Of a DNA stretch of 64,000 bases, positions 20,913 to 29,473 are shown one piece after another (positions within the stretch are counted from its first letter, which is position 1; each line of letters begins with the position of its first letter). This stretch comes from Microbacterium sp. SORGH_AS_0862 (GTDB lineage Bacteria > Actinomycetota > Actinomycetes > Actinomycetales > Microbacteriaceae), in NCBI RefSeq assembly GCF_030818795.1, contig NZ_JAUTAY010000001.1, forward strand, positions 372,001 to 436,000. Reading direction: 5' to 3'. The position numbers were made by a program, and so were the translations under genes. A model generated the notes under the pieces. The model was not told where the DNA came from. It did no database searches and saw only the letters and a program-made list of their open reading frames with translations.

Positions 20913-22589
20913 TCAGGCCTCGATCACCAGCGGCACGATCATCGGACGCCGCCGCAGGCGCTGGTTCACCCATCGGCCGATCGTGCGGCGGACGACCTGC
21001 GACAGCGCGTGCGTGTCGCGCACGCCCGAGCCCGCGGCCTCCGCGAGCGCCGCGGCGATCTTCGGCTTGACGTCCTCGAACACCGAGTCGTCCTCGGCGA
21101 AACCGCGCGCGTGGATCTCCGGGCCGGTGATGATCCGGCCCGTGGAGGCGTCCACCACGACGATCACCGAGATGAAGCCCTCTTCGCCGAGGATGCGGCG
21201 GTCCTTGAGGTCTGCGTCCGTGATCTCGCCCACAGTGGAACCGTCGACGTAGACGAACCCGATGTCGCGCTGACCGACGACGCGAGCCTCGCCGTCCTTG
21301 AGGTCGATGACGGTGCCGTTCTCGGCGAGGATCGTCCGTTCGGCGGGGATGCCGGTGTCCTGTGCGAGCTTCGCGTTGGCCATCAGATGGCGGTACTCGC
21401 CGTGCACGGGCAGGACGTTGCGCGGCTGCAGGATGTTGTAGCAGTACAGCAGCTCGCCCGCGGCGGCGTGACCGGAGACGTGCACCTTCGCGTTGCCCTT
21501 GTGGACGACGTTGGCGCCGAGCTTGGTCAGCCCGTCGATCACGCGGTAGATCGCGTTCTCGTTGCCGGGGATCTGGCTGGAGGCGAGGATCACGGTGTCG
21601 CCGGGGCCGGGCTCGATCTCGTGGTCGAGGTTGGCCATCCGCGAGAGCACCGCCATCGGCTCGCCCTGAGAACCGGTCGACATGTAGACGATGCGGTCGT
21701 CGGGCAGATCGCGCGCCTTCTTGTAGTCGATGAGGACGCCGTCCGGCACCTTGAGGTAGCCGAGGTCCTGCGCGATCGTCATGTTGCGCACCATGCTGCG
21801 GCCGAGGAAGGCGACGCGGCGTCCGTGGGCGGCCGCCGCGTCGATGACCTGCTGCACGCGGTGCACGTGACTCGAGAAGCTCGCCACGATCACCCGGCGC
21901 GGTGCACGACCGATGACCTGGTCGAGCACGGGACCGATGGAGCGCTCCAGGGGGGTGAACCCGGGGACGTCCGCGTTGGTGGAGTCGACGAGGAAGAGGT
22001 CGATTCCCTCCTCGCCCAGGCGGGCGAAGGCGCGGAGGTCGGTGAGGCGGCCGTCGAGCGGCAGCTGGTCCATCTTGAAGTCACCCGTGGCCAGCGCCAT
22101 GCCGGCGGGCGTGCGGATGGCGACGGCCAGGGCATCGGGGATGGAGTGGTTCACCGCCACGAACTCGAGATCGAAGGGTCCGACCTGCTCGCGCTGGCCT
22201 TCCGCGACCGTCAGCGTGTACGACTTGACCCGGTGCTCCTTGAGCTTGGCCTCCACGAGGGCGAGCGTCAGCCCCGATCCGATGAGGGGGATGTCGTTCT
22301 TGAGCTTCAACAGGTACGGCACGGCGCCGATGTGGTCCTCGTGGCCGTGCGTCAGCACGATGCCCACGATGTCGTCCAGCCGGTCCCGCAGGGGCGCGAA
22401 GTCGGGGAGGATCAGGTCTACGCCCGGCTGGTGCTCCTCGGGGAAGAGCACGCCGCAGTCGACGACGAGGATCTTCCCGTCGTACTCGAAGATCGTCATG
22501 TTGCGACCGACCTCGCCCAGTCCTCCCAGGGGTGTGACGCGCAGCGTCCCCTGAGCGAGTGCGGGCGGATCGTAGACGGTGTTGGCCAT
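20913..22589 (-). CDS. rnj: Ribonuclease J
   Basis: Metallo-beta-lactamase/beta-CASP exo- and endoribonuclease for 5'-end mRNA decay and rRNA maturation. 558 residues. Zinc site LTHGHEDHIGA near residue 85, GDFKMD, STGSQGEP of the beta-CASP domain, HVSGHAAAGEL, and a C-terminal dimerisation domain. ATG 22589 has GGAGAGG six bases upstream. A 9-bp hairpin made of an inverted GGATGCGG pair sits in the leader at 22602-22623, a possible control element. Placed after dapA, as in many actinobacteria. Confidence 0.97.
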   Translation of the reverse strand: MANTVYDPPALAQGTLRVTPLGGLGEVGRNMTIFEYDGKILVVDCGVLFPEEHQPGVDLILPDFAPLRDRLDDIVGIVLTHGHEDHIGAVPYLLKLKNDIPLIGSGLTLALVEAKLKEHRVKSYTLTVAEGQREQVGPFDLEFVAVNHSIPDALAVAIRTPAGMALATGDFKMDQLPLDGRLTDLRAFARLGEEGIDLFLVDSTNADVPGFTPLERSIGPVLDQVIGRAPRRVIVASFSSHVHRVQQVIDAAAAHGRRVAFLGRSMVRNMTIAQDLGYLKVPDGVLIDYKKARDLPDDRIVYMSTGSQGEPMAVLSRMANLDHEIEPGPGDTVILASSQIPGNENAIYRVIDGLTKLGANVVHKGNAKVHVSGHAAAGELLYCYNILQPRNVLPVHGEYRHLMANAKLAQDTGIPAERTILAENGTVIDLKDGEARVVGQRDIGFVYVDGSTVGEITDADLKDRRILGEEGFISVIVVVDASTGRIITGPEIHARGFAEDDSVFEDVKPKIAAALAEAAGSGVRDTHALSQVVRRTIGRWVNQRLRRRPMIVPLVIEA

Positions 22590-22601
22590 ACGTACCTCTC
22601 C

Positions 22602-22623
22602 GGATGCGGCCTGCGCCGCATCC
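22602..22623 (-). promoter_or_regulatory. Leader hairpin before rnj
   Basis: GGATGCGGC and GCCGCATCC form a 9-bp perfect stem with a four-base loop (CTGC), ending a few bases before the rnj ribosome site. Both arms contain the recurring octamer. It could protect or regulate the rnj 5' end, or be the terminal hairpin of dapA. Inference only. Confidence 0.45.
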
Positions 22624-22660
22624 GTGTTCTGCCCGCCGATGTGAAGGAGCGGGCTATGGG

Positions 22661-22678
22661 GCTCGCCTCGTGGCGAGC
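22661..22678 (-). terminator. Short hairpin after dapA
   Basis: GCTCGCC-TCGT-GGCGAGC, 7-bp perfect stem starting six bases after the dapA stop. No T tract follows on the minus strand, so the terminator call is weak. Confidence 0.4.
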
Positions 22679-22683
22679 GGTTG

Positions 22684-23661
22684 TCAGCGTGTGGTTCCGT
22701 GCACCTTGGGCAGCGCGCCGCCGGCGGCGGCGTTGCGGTCGGGACGGAAGTTGGAGAAATCGGCACCGGGGACGTCGCGCACCAGGGCGAGCTCGTCTTC
22801 GATGAGGGCGGCTTCCCACTCCTCCGGCCCCACGAGGGGCAGGCGGACGCGGGGGCTGGAGATGCGGCCGAGGCCGTGCAGGATGTACTTCGCGCTCACG
22901 GTGCCCGGCACGTGCGTCATGACGGCCCGGACGAGCGGCTCGAGCCGCTTGTGCTCGGCGGTCGCCGTGGCGAGGTCGCCGCGGTTCACCGCATCCACGA
23001 TCGTGCGGTAGGGGGCGGCGGCGATGTTGGCGGTCACGCCGATGAGCCCGGAGGCTCCGATCGCGAGGTGCGGCAGCACGTTCGCGTCGTCGCCCGAGAA
23101 GTACATCAGGTCGGTCTGGTTGAGCACGCGGCTCACCTCGCTGAAGTCGCCCTTCGCATCCTTGATCGCCAGGATGTTGGGGTGCTTGGCGAGGCGCAGG
23201 ATCGTCTCGTACTTGATCGGCACCCCGGTACGGCCCGGGATGTCATAGAGGATGACGGGCAGATCCGTCGCGTCTGCCACGAGGCGGAAGTGCGTGAGGA
23301 TGCCGGCCTGGGTCGGCTTGTTGTAGTACGGCGTGACGATCATGATGCCGTCCGCGCCGGCCTTCTCACTCGCCCGGTACAGCTCGATCGCGTGAGCGGT
23401 CTCGTTCGAGCCGCCGCCCGTGATGATCTTCGCCCGACCGGACGCGACACTCTTTCCGACCTCGACGAGACGGAGCTTCTCCGGGTCGGTCAGCGTCGAG
23501 GTCTCCCCCGTCGTCCCGGTGACCACGATGCCGTCCGCACCGGCGGTGATGACGTCGTCGATGTGCTTCTCGACGGCGGGCCAGTCCACCTCGCCGTCGG
23601 CGGTCATGGGAGTGACCAGCGCGACGAGCACCTGTCCGAAGGGGTTGCCCGTGTGCGTCAT
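22684..23661 (-). CDS. dapA: 4-Hydroxy-tetrahydrodipicolinate synthase
   Basis: Condenses pyruvate with aspartate semialdehyde, the first step committed to lysine/DAP. 325 residues, TIM barrel. GTTGETSTL near residue 50, YYNKPTQ, YDIPGRTG (catalytic Tyr near 140), and the Schiff-base Lys in AIKDAKGD (about 165). Upstream of rnj on the same strand with a 94-bp gap. The first of the four 85-bp repeats begins 80 bp upstream of its start. Confidence 0.97.
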   Translation of the reverse strand: MTHTGNPFGQVLVALVTPMTADGEVDWPAVEKHIDDVITAGADGIVVTGTTGETSTLTDPEKLRLVEVGKSVASGRAKIITGGGSNETAHAIELYRASEKAGADGIMIVTPYYNKPTQAGILTHFRLVADATDLPVILYDIPGRTGVPIKYETILRLAKHPNILAIKDAKGDFSEVSRVLNQTDLMYFSGDDANVLPHLAIGASGLIGVTANIAAAPYRTIVDAVNRGDLATATAEHKRLEPLVRAVMTHVPGTVSAKYILHGLGRISSPRVRLPLVGPEEWEAALIEDELALVRDVPGADFSNFRPDRNAAAGGALPKVHGTTR

Positions 23662-23741
23662 GTCCCCAGGCTATCGGTTCCGGCCGCCGCGGCCCCACCG
23701 CATGAGCGCCGATCGTCCTCCGCGCGCGGCGCACGGATGCT

Positions 23742-23826
23742 GCGACATCTGCACGACCGCTGGGGCTGGTGTGACCTGGCGGGACGCGTGGGGCTCCGGA
23801 AGAGTCAGCCGTCGTGCAGATGTCCG
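23742..23826. repeat. 85-bp inverted-repeat element, copy 1
   Basis: Begins GCGACATCTGCACGAC and ends CGTGCAGATGTCCG, so the ends are inverted repeats of about 12-14 bp. The stem extends inward (ACCGCTG against CAGCCGT). The right end stops one base before the DUF559 stop codon (23828). It matches copies 2-4 in length (85 bp), in the left 15 bp, and in the GCTGG and GTGCA blocks. Probably a mobile or structural RNA-like hairpin unit. Confidence 0.75.
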
Positions 23827-23827
23827 G

Positions 23828-24665
23828 TCACTGAAGCGAGACGATCCGCATCCGGGACAACGTCGCCGTGATCGCGCGCTGCACGCGCGGCCAGTCGTGC
23901 ACGACGAGTGCATAGTCGAAGCGCAGGGTCTCGTACCCCTGCGCCGCGGCCTCCGCGTCGCGTACCAGATCCTTGTGGCGCAGGCTGACCCCATCGTGAT
24001 TGAGTCGGCCGTCGACCTCGATGATGAGCCGCCCGTCGACCAGGAAGTCCACGACTCCGATCCCGCGGATGAGGACCTGACACTCGAGGGAGATGCCGAG
24101 CAGACGCAACCGCAACCTGAGCAGGGACTCGAGACCGCTGTCGGCGTCGGGACGCGCGAGGTCGACGAGCCAGCGGAACCTTGCCGGGAGGCGCCTTCGC
24201 ACGTGTGCCCGATCGGCCTGGTCGATCAGGCCCAGGCGCCAGGCCGATTCGAACGCCGCGAAGAAGCTCTCCGCGCCGAGACAGGCCGGCAACTGCACGA
24301 GCGCCTGCACGATCGAGACGACGCCGAACGCGGAGGCACCCGCATCCCGATGCACGATGCACGCGCACGACCGGTGGGGATGCGATCGACCGTCGGGTCC
24401 GAGCCAGACGTGCAGGGTGGGGAGCGCCTCCAGCACCCACACGCCATGGACCCGAAGCGCCGCCGCGCAGGCGAGCTCACCGCCGTGGGCCGCAGCGTCC
24501 CGGACATCGGGGGTGCGCACCGAGCGCGTACACGCCCTTCCGCACGCGCTCGATGGCTCCGCGATCGGCGGCGCGCGCGAGGGCGCTGCGGGATGCGCCG
24601 AGCTGGCCGGCACGCGCGACACCGCCCAGTGCGCGGAGGCGGTCGGCGATCTTCACGGAGTCCAT
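23828..24665 (-). pseudogene. DUF559 (Vsr-like nuclease fold) protein, apparent frameshift
   Basis: An N-terminal winged-helix segment (MDSVKIADRLRALGGVARAG, then RKGVYAL), like the AbiEi-type domain, joined to a C-terminal DUF559 nuclease-like domain: GIGVVDFLVDGRLIIEVDGR, then HKDLVRDAEAAAQGYETLRF. The Asp and Glu of VDFLVDG and IIEVDG fit the metal site of Vsr/PD-(D/E)XK enzymes. The two halves are in different frames. Removing one G from the G5 at 24510-24514 joins GAHP to DVRDAAAHGGEL. ATG 24665 follows GGGAGGG. Family role unknown. The 85-bp elements flank it on both sides. Confidence 0.75.
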
Positions 24666-24794
24666 GCGCCCACCCTCCCGCGGTACGTGGCGCGAGTCGG
24701 GCCCCGTCCCACCGACGCGGGATGACTCACGGGACGCGAGCGCGTGGGGAGGTGCGGTCGCGCGCACACCGCGAGCTCGCCTCCGTCCGTTCCT

Positions 24795-24879
24795 GCGACA
24801 TCTGCACGATCCGTGGTGCTGGCGTCGGGCCATAGGGCGCGTGGTGCGACCGTCCACCGATCCGCCGTGCACATGTCGC
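24795..24879. repeat. 85-bp inverted-repeat element, copy 2
   Basis: GCGACATCTGCACG at the left and CGTGCACATGTCGC at the right pair over 14 bp with one mismatch. Inside, GATCCGTGG opposes CCACCGATC to lengthen the stem. Almost identical to copy 4 (about five differences). Confidence 0.8.
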
Positions 24880-24966
24880 GCCTCGCGGTGGCCGGCCCCG
24901 GCCCCGGCAGCGGACGAGGACGGCTCCGCTCGGCGGGCGCGGGTCCGACTTCTCGAGCGCCGCGGC

Positions 24967-25051
24967 GCGACGTCTGCACGATCGGTGGTGCTGGTTTGCG
25001 CTGGTGCGACCCGTGTGGCGCCCAAGCGGCGATCCACCGTGCACATGTCGC
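24967..25051. repeat. 85-bp inverted-repeat element, copy 3
   Basis: Starts GCGACGTCTGCACGATCGG and ends CACCGTGCACATGTCGC. Same length and same left GGTGGTGCTGG block as the other copies, but a diverged middle, so it is an older or separately derived copy. Confidence 0.78.
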
Positions 25052-25152
25052 GCCGAGACGCTGCGCGACAGCTCGCGGGCGCACGAGAACCTGAGCGCCG
25101 ACGTACGCGATGGCACGGCGGAGCCGGCTGGTCACGCACCCTGGCCGATCCT

Positions 25153-25237
25153 GCGACATCTGCACGATCCGTGGTGCTGGCGTCGGGCCATGGGGCGCGT
25201 GGTGCGACCGTTCACCGATCCGCCGTGCAGACGTCGC
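25153..25237. repeat. 85-bp inverted-repeat element, copy 4
   Basis: Same length and nearly the same sequence as copy 2, ending CGTGCAGACGTCGC. Where copy 2 has CACATGTCGC this has CAGACGTCGC, which pairs with its own left arm (GCGACATCTG) about equally well, hinting at compensatory change. Confidence 0.8.
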
Positions 25238-25287
25238 GGCCCTGCGGCGACGGGGAGCCGCCGTGGGACCCGCCGTAAGGTGGGCGC

Positions 25288-25827
25288 ATGGTCTGGCACA
25301 CGTCCGCAAGCCGCGTCGTCTACGAGAACCGCTGGATCCGGGTGAGAGAGGACGACGTCACCGGCCCCGACGGCGAGGGGATCTACGGCGTCGTCGAGAT
25401 GCAGCATCCCGCGGTGTTCATCGTGGCGCTGGACGACGAAGACCACGTCTGTCTCGTTTCCATGCAGCGTTACACCACCGGCCCCTCGTGGGAGGTGCCG
25501 GCGGGAGGCAGTGACGGCGAGGATCCGCTCCTCGCCGCCCAGCGTGAACTCGCCGAGGAGACGGGCCTGGTCGCGGCGGACTGGGAACACCTCGGCACCA
25601 TGAACGCGCTGAACGGCGTCGCCGTCGCGCCCGAGCACGTGTTCCTCGCGCGCGGCCTCTCCCCCGCACCCGACAGCGCCCTCGCGCAGGATGAGGAGGG
25701 CATCGACGAGGTGGTGCGCGTCTCCTTCGCCGAGGCCCTCGCGATGGTCGCGGACGGACGCATCAGCGATGGCGAGACCGTCGCAGCGATCGCGTACGCC
25801 GGCATCCGGCTCGGCCGTTTCGTCTGA
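25288..25827 (+). CDS. Nudix hydrolase (ADP-ribose pyrophosphatase-like)
   Basis: A 179-residue Nudix protein. The box is near-canonical: a Gly-rich turn (AGGSDG), then EDPLLAAQRELAEETGL around residues 73-92, with the metal-binding REUxEExGU intact. The N-terminal strand pair and VPAGG before the box resemble ADP-ribose/nucleoside-diphosphate-sugar hydrolases. Substrate not defined. ATG 25288 follows AAGGTGGGCGC. Convergent with the SDR gene, 1 bp apart. Confidence 0.88.
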   Translation: MVWHTSASRVVYENRWIRVREDDVTGPDGEGIYGVVEMQHPAVFIVALDDEDHVCLVSMQRYTTGPSWEVPAGGSDGEDPLLAAQRELAEETGLVAADWEHLGTMNALNGVAVAPEHVFLARGLSPAPDSALAQDEEGIDEVVRVSFAEALAMVADGRISDGETVAAIAYAGIRLGRFV

Positions 25828-25828
25828 C

Positions 25829-26593
25829 TCAGCGGCCCCGGCGACCGAGTTTCGACGCGAGTCGATCGGGGGCGATGCTCGCCAGCGCGGCGAGCGCGCG
25901 GTAGCGAAGGGTGGGCACCGAGACGGCCTTGCCGCGTGCGGCATCGCGCAGCGACGGCGTGACCACGTCGGCGGGGTTCAACCACATCCAGCCGGCGATG
26001 CCCTCCTGACCGGGCGCAAGACCGAGCCGCTCGTGGAAGTTCGTGTGCGTGTAGCCCGGGCACACCGCCGTGACCGTCACACCCCGCGTCGCATAGGACG
26101 CATCGGCCCAGCGGCTGAACGACACGAGCCACAGCTTCGATGCTCCGTACGTGGAGCGCGGGATGAAAGCGGCGATGGACGCGATGTTCAGGATGCGGCC
26201 GCTGCCACGCGCGAGCATCGGGCCGAGCGCTGCGTGCATGAGCCGCATCGGCACCTCGACGTGCACGGCGAGATGACGTACCTCGTCCTCGACGTCGTTG
26301 CGCTCGAAGTCGAGCGGGAGACCGAATCCGGCGTTGTTGACGAGGATCTCGATCGACCGCTGCGGATCCGTCAGCCGGTCGACGACCGCTTGCCTCTCCC
26401 CCGCATCCAGCAGGTCCGCGGGCAGCACCTCCGCCGCGCCACCGGATGCAGCACGCACCCCGCGGGCGACTGACTCCAGCGCCTCGGAGTCGCGCCCGAC
26501 CAGCACGACATCGGCACCACGCGCGGCCAGCTGTCGTGCATACTCCGCGCCGAGTCCGGAGCTGGCACCGGTGATGAGGGCCGTCTTCGCCAT
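25829..26593 (-). CDS. SDR-family oxidoreductase
   Basis: A 254-residue short-chain dehydrogenase. NADP-binding TGASSGLGAEY (about residues 8-18), NNAGFG, catalytic Ser in NIASIAAF, and YxxxK as YGASK. GRDSEAL after beta2 suggests NADP(H). The C-terminal RASDRLASK-type region resembles the DltE/YqjQ-like group of membrane-associated SDRs. Substrate unknown. Divergent from the next gene by 36 bp. Confidence 0.87.
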   Translation of the reverse strand: MAKTALITGASSGLGAEYARQLAARGADVVLVGRDSEALESVARGVRAASGGAAEVLPADLLDAGERQAVVDRLTDPQRSIEILVNNAGFGLPLDFERNDVEDEVRHLAVHVEVPMRLMHAALGPMLARGSGRILNIASIAAFIPRSTYGASKLWLVSFSRWADASYATRGVTVTAVCPGYTHTNFHERLGLAPGQEGIAGWMWLNPADVVTPSLRDAARGKAVSVPTLRYRALAALASIAPDRLASKLGRRGR

Positions 26594-26629
26594 GCGCGAA
26601 GCCTACGCGCCGACGCCTATCGTGAACCC

Positions 26630-27121
26630 ATGGTGGACGTTCTGCTCTGGGAATGGGAATGGGCCTGCTGCGGCGAGCCGTTCGCCGTGGGCGACCGCGT
26701 CGAGTTCGGGGTCGTGGACGCGGAGAAAGGGGTGCGCGAGCTGTGTGCGCCTGCGGCGGATCCCGTGTTCGTCGAAACGCACCACGAGCGGGAACCTGAG
26801 CTCCGCATCTCGGGCGTCGTGCGCTCTGTGGCGGCGCTCACCGTGGCTCATCGGATGATGCGCCTTCCCCGGCGGCAACCCGCGCCGGGCATCACGCGCT
26901 TCTCGTCGCCGGGCGCGGAATGGGCGATCGAGGTGCGGCCTACTCCGTATGTGCTGACCTCGGAGCAACTCATCGGCACCGCGCAGTCGGAGCCGCTCGA
27001 AGGTGTCAGCCGCGCCGTCGAGGACGACGACGCCGAGCCGGCGCCCCGCGAGGCGGATCCCGCCGATGGCGACATCCGGCGCCATCTCGTCGGGTACCTC
27101 GTCACCATCGACGAGGACTGA
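26630..27121 (+). CDS. Hypothetical protein (DUF6578-like)
   Basis: A 163-residue soluble protein beginning MVDVLLWEWEWACCGEPFAV. The pattern W-x-W-x-CCGxPFxVGDxVxF resembles DUF6578 proteins, an actinobacterial family without known role; I am recalling this rather than matching it. A Cys-Cys pair near residue 14 is the only likely functional feature. The C-terminus is acidic. Its stop abuts the thyX stop, so the genes are convergent. Confidence 0.7.
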   Translation: MVDVLLWEWEWACCGEPFAVGDRVEFGVVDAEKGVRELCAPAADPVFVETHHEREPELRISGVVRSVAALTVAHRMMRLPRRQPAPGITRFSSPGAEWAIEVRPTPYVLTSEQLIGTAQSEPLEGVSRAVEDDDAEPAPREADPADGDIRRHLVGYLVTIDED

Positions 27122-27862
27122 TCACGGCGCGACGCGGCCGTTCGCGTTGAAGGCGGCGTGGGTGAGCGGCATGAGCTCGGTCCAGAACGCCTCCATCTTC
27201 TCGGCGCACATCTCGATCTCGCGCTGGGGGAACGACGGGAAGTGTGTGCCCTCCACCTTGGTGCGCAGCGACAGGAAGTTCATGAGCGCGCGGGCGTTCA
27301 TGGTGACGTACATCGAGGAGTAGATGTTCAGCGGCAGCACGATCCGAGCGACCTCGCGGGCGACACCGGCATCCAGCATCCGCTGGTACGCCTCGAAGGC
27401 CTGGATGCTGGCGGCGCGGGTTGCCTCATCGACGAGGTCGAACTGCTCGTCGGTGCCGGCGAGGAACTCGTACGCGCCGGGCTTGCCCACCTGGATGAGA
27501 TTGCGCTCGCGGGCCGGCACATAGAACACCGGACGCAACTCGCGGTAGCGGCCCGATTCCTCGTTGTACGAGGCCATCCGGTGGCGCATGAACTCGCGGA
27601 AGACGAAGATCGGCGCCTGCACGTAGAACGTCATCGAGTTGTGCTCGAACGGCGAGCCGTGACGGTCGCGCATGAGGTAGTTGATGAGTCCGCGATCGCG
27701 CGCGGTCGCCTGGTCACCGGATGCGGCGGACTCGAGCGTCTGCTCCCCCTGCGTCGACACACGTGCGGCGAAGAGCACGTCGGAGTCGGAGGCACTGGAA
27801 CGGACGAGCTCGACCGTCACGTCGCTGCGGAACTGGATCTCGGCACTGGACGCGTCACTCAC
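27122..27862 (-). CDS. thyX: Flavin-dependent thymidylate synthase
   Basis: Makes dTMP from dUMP with FAD, NADPH and methylene-THF. About 246 residues. The ThyX motif RHR-x7-S is exact (RHRMASYNEES) followed by GRY, with FYVQAPIFVFREF before it. Start uncertain: I chose GTG 27862, which gives the usual N-terminus before FRSDVTVELV. ATG 27904 or 27934 would extend it into the divergent thioredoxin leader. No ThyA is in the window. Confidence 0.93.
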   Translation of the reverse strand: MSDASSAEIQFRSDVTVELVRSSASDSDVLFAARVSTQGEQTLESAASGDQATARDRGLINYLMRDRHGSPFEHNSMTFYVQAPIFVFREFMRHRMASYNEESGRYRELRPVFYVPARERNLIQVGKPGAYEFLAGTDEQFDLVDEATRAASIQAFEAYQRMLDAGVAREVARIVLPLNIYSSMYVTMNARALMNFLSLRTKVEGTHFPSFPQREIEMCAEKMEAFWTELMPLTHAAFNANGRVAP

Positions 27863-27955
27863 CCCCTCAGCGTATCCCGGCGCTGTGTTACGTACATGCG
27901 TCATCTTCGGCAGAATCGATGCCCGCGCATGCACGCAGGTCTAGCCTGGGATGTC

Positions 27956-28393
27956 GTGGACCCCCTGATCGCCGTCGCCGTGCTGGCCGCGCTGCTCGCG
28001 GCGACCGTCGGCCTCGGCCTCGCCCTTCGCTGGCGGCAGAACCGTCCGCGACGAGTGGATCCCGACGAGGTCGTGGATCCGGCGCGTCTCGGCGCTCCCG
28101 CGCTCGGCGAGGTGGCGACGCTGCTGCAGTTCAGCACCGAGTTCTGCGCGCGCTGCCCCGGCGTGCACCGCACGCTCTCCGAGATCGCCGCCGACCGCGA
28201 AGGGGTCGTGCACCTCGACGTCGATCTCACGCACCGCACCGACATCGCCCAGCACTTCCGTGTGCTGCAGACGCCCACGACGCTGATCCTCGACCATCGG
28301 GGCACCGTGCGCACGCGGTTCGGCGGAACACCTCGCCGCGACGTGGTGGAACTGGAACTCGCCCGAGTGACCGAGGAGTCGACCCGTGTCTGA
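27956..28393 (+). CDS. Membrane-anchored thioredoxin-like protein
   Basis: About 145 residues. One N-terminal membrane helix (LIAVAVLAALLAATVGLGLAL), then a thioredoxin fold with EFCARCPGVHRTL as the CxxC active site and TPTTLILDHRG holding the cis-Pro. The GTG at 27956 begins just before the helix; ATG 27929 is a possible longer start. It overlaps the DUF4395 gene by eight bases. Trx-like/DUF4395 pairs are common in actinobacteria and suggest a membrane thiol-redox unit. Confidence 0.83.
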   Translation: MDPLIAVAVLAALLAATVGLGLALRWRQNRPRRVDPDEVVDPARLGAPALGEVATLLQFSTEFCARCPGVHRTLSEIAADREGVVHLDVDLTHRTDIAQHFRVLQTPTTLILDHRGTVRTRFGGTPRRDVVELELARVTEESTRV

Positions 28394-28956
28394 TCGCTCA
28401 CCTGCCCGTATCGATGTGCGCGGCCCCCGCTTCGCCGCGTCCATCACCGCTGTGCTCCTGCTGATCGCGGTGCTGCTGGGGCTCACGGGTGCCTCGGCGG
28501 ACCCCTCCGGGGGGCGCGTACGGCTGGTTCGCCTACCAACCGCTCGCCCCCCAGGAGGCTTTCTCGCCGGGACCCTGGGCGATCCTCGCATACCGGGCGG
28601 CCGATCCCGGCTTCATCCTGCTGGCTGTGATCGCGGCGCTCTTCCTGTGGGGCGTGGTGTCGCCACGAACCGCCCCCTGGGGTGTGCTCTACCGAAAGCT
28701 TGTGCAGCCGCGCCTGCAGCCGGCGAGGGAGTTCGAGGACCCGCGCCCGCCGCGGTTCGCCCAGGGCGTGGGCCTGTTCGTCACGGTCGTCGGCGTGGCG
28801 CTGCACCTGATCGGCGTGCCGTGGGCGCTGCCGATCGCTGCAGCGGCCGCGTTCATCGCCGCCTTTCTGAACACGGTGTTCGGCCTGTGCCTCGGCTGCC
28901 AGCTGTACCTGCTGCTCGCCCGCGCGGGCATCATCCGAACCGCCAGCCCGGTCTGA
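28386..28956 (+). pseudogene. DUF4395 membrane protein, apparent frameshift
   Basis: DUF4395 proteins have four membrane helices and conserved Cys in CLGC. Here the N-terminus (IDVRGPRFAASITAVLLLIA) starts at GTG 28386 after GAGGAG. The body (AYGWFAYQPL, FAQGVGLFVTVVG, FLNTVFGLCLGCQLYLLL) is in another frame. Removing one G from the G6 run at 28509-28514 gives a continuous protein of about 189 residues. Partner of the thioredoxin-like protein. Confidence 0.78.
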
Positions 28957-29047
28957 GCCCGCACGGCTGTCAAGGCCAGAGCCCGCACAAAGATCCGCTG
29001 GATACGCTGTGCGACGAGGGCCGAAACGCGGCCGGAGGGAGACGACC

Positions 29048-29473
29048 ATGAGTGTCACCAGCGAAGCCAGCACCAGCTGGAAGGGAAGCCTCGCAGAGGG
29101 ATCGGGCGAGGTCGCCCTCGAGTCCTCCAACCAGGGCCCCCTGGCCGTCAACTGGAAGGCTCGCAGCGAGGGCTCGACGTCGGTCACGACGCCCGAGGAA
29201 CTGCTGGCCGCGGCGCACTCGTCGTGCTTCAGCATGGCGCTCTCGCACGCACTGACCGAGAACGGCACCCCTCCCGAGAGCATCGAGACGACCGCATCCG
29301 TCACGTTCGTTCCGGGCACCGGGATCAGCGGCAGCCATCTGAACGTCAACGCGAGCGTGCCCGGCCTGTCGTCCGAGGACTTCGCCCGTATCGCCGCCGA
29401 GGCGAAGACGGGATGCCCGGTCTCGCAGGCGCTGGCGGGCATCGAGATCACGCTCGAGGCGACGCTTGCCTGA
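29048..29473 (+). CDS. OsmC-family peroxidase
   Basis: A 141-residue OsmC/Ohr-type protein that reduces organic hydroperoxides. The two redox Cys are in AAHSSCFSMAL (about residue 61) and AKTGCPVSQAL (about 125). TTPEELLAAA is the usual helix. Most like OsmC rather than Ohr. ATG 29048 follows GGAGGGAGACGACC. Overlaps the next gene by eight bases. Confidence 0.92.
   Translation: MSVTSEASTSWKGSLAEGSGEVALESSNQGPLAVNWKARSEGSTSVTTPEELLAAAHSSCFSMALSHALTENGTPPESIETTASVTFVPGTGISGSHLNVNASVPGLSSEDFARIAAEAKTGCPVSQALAGIEITLEATLA

Larger units (their letters stand above)
24666..25287. other. 622-bp gene-free region carrying three repeat elements
   Basis: Between the DUF559 start and the Nudix gene. It holds three 85-bp elements separated by unrelated spacers of 87 and 101 bp. 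I see no convincing coding sequence; the open frames across it are by-products of high G+C and the repeats. A Nudix ribosome site (AAGGTGGG) ends the region. Confidence 0.7.

Noticed and set aside
24795..25237. CRISPR-like array
   Set aside because: The units are 85 bp, diverged and self-complementary, with spacers of 87 and 101 bp, and no cas genes are nearby. They are hairpin repeats.
23701..25287. Insertion sequence remnant
   Set aside because: There is no transposase or flanking target duplication that I can see; the only gene is the DUF559 nuclease.
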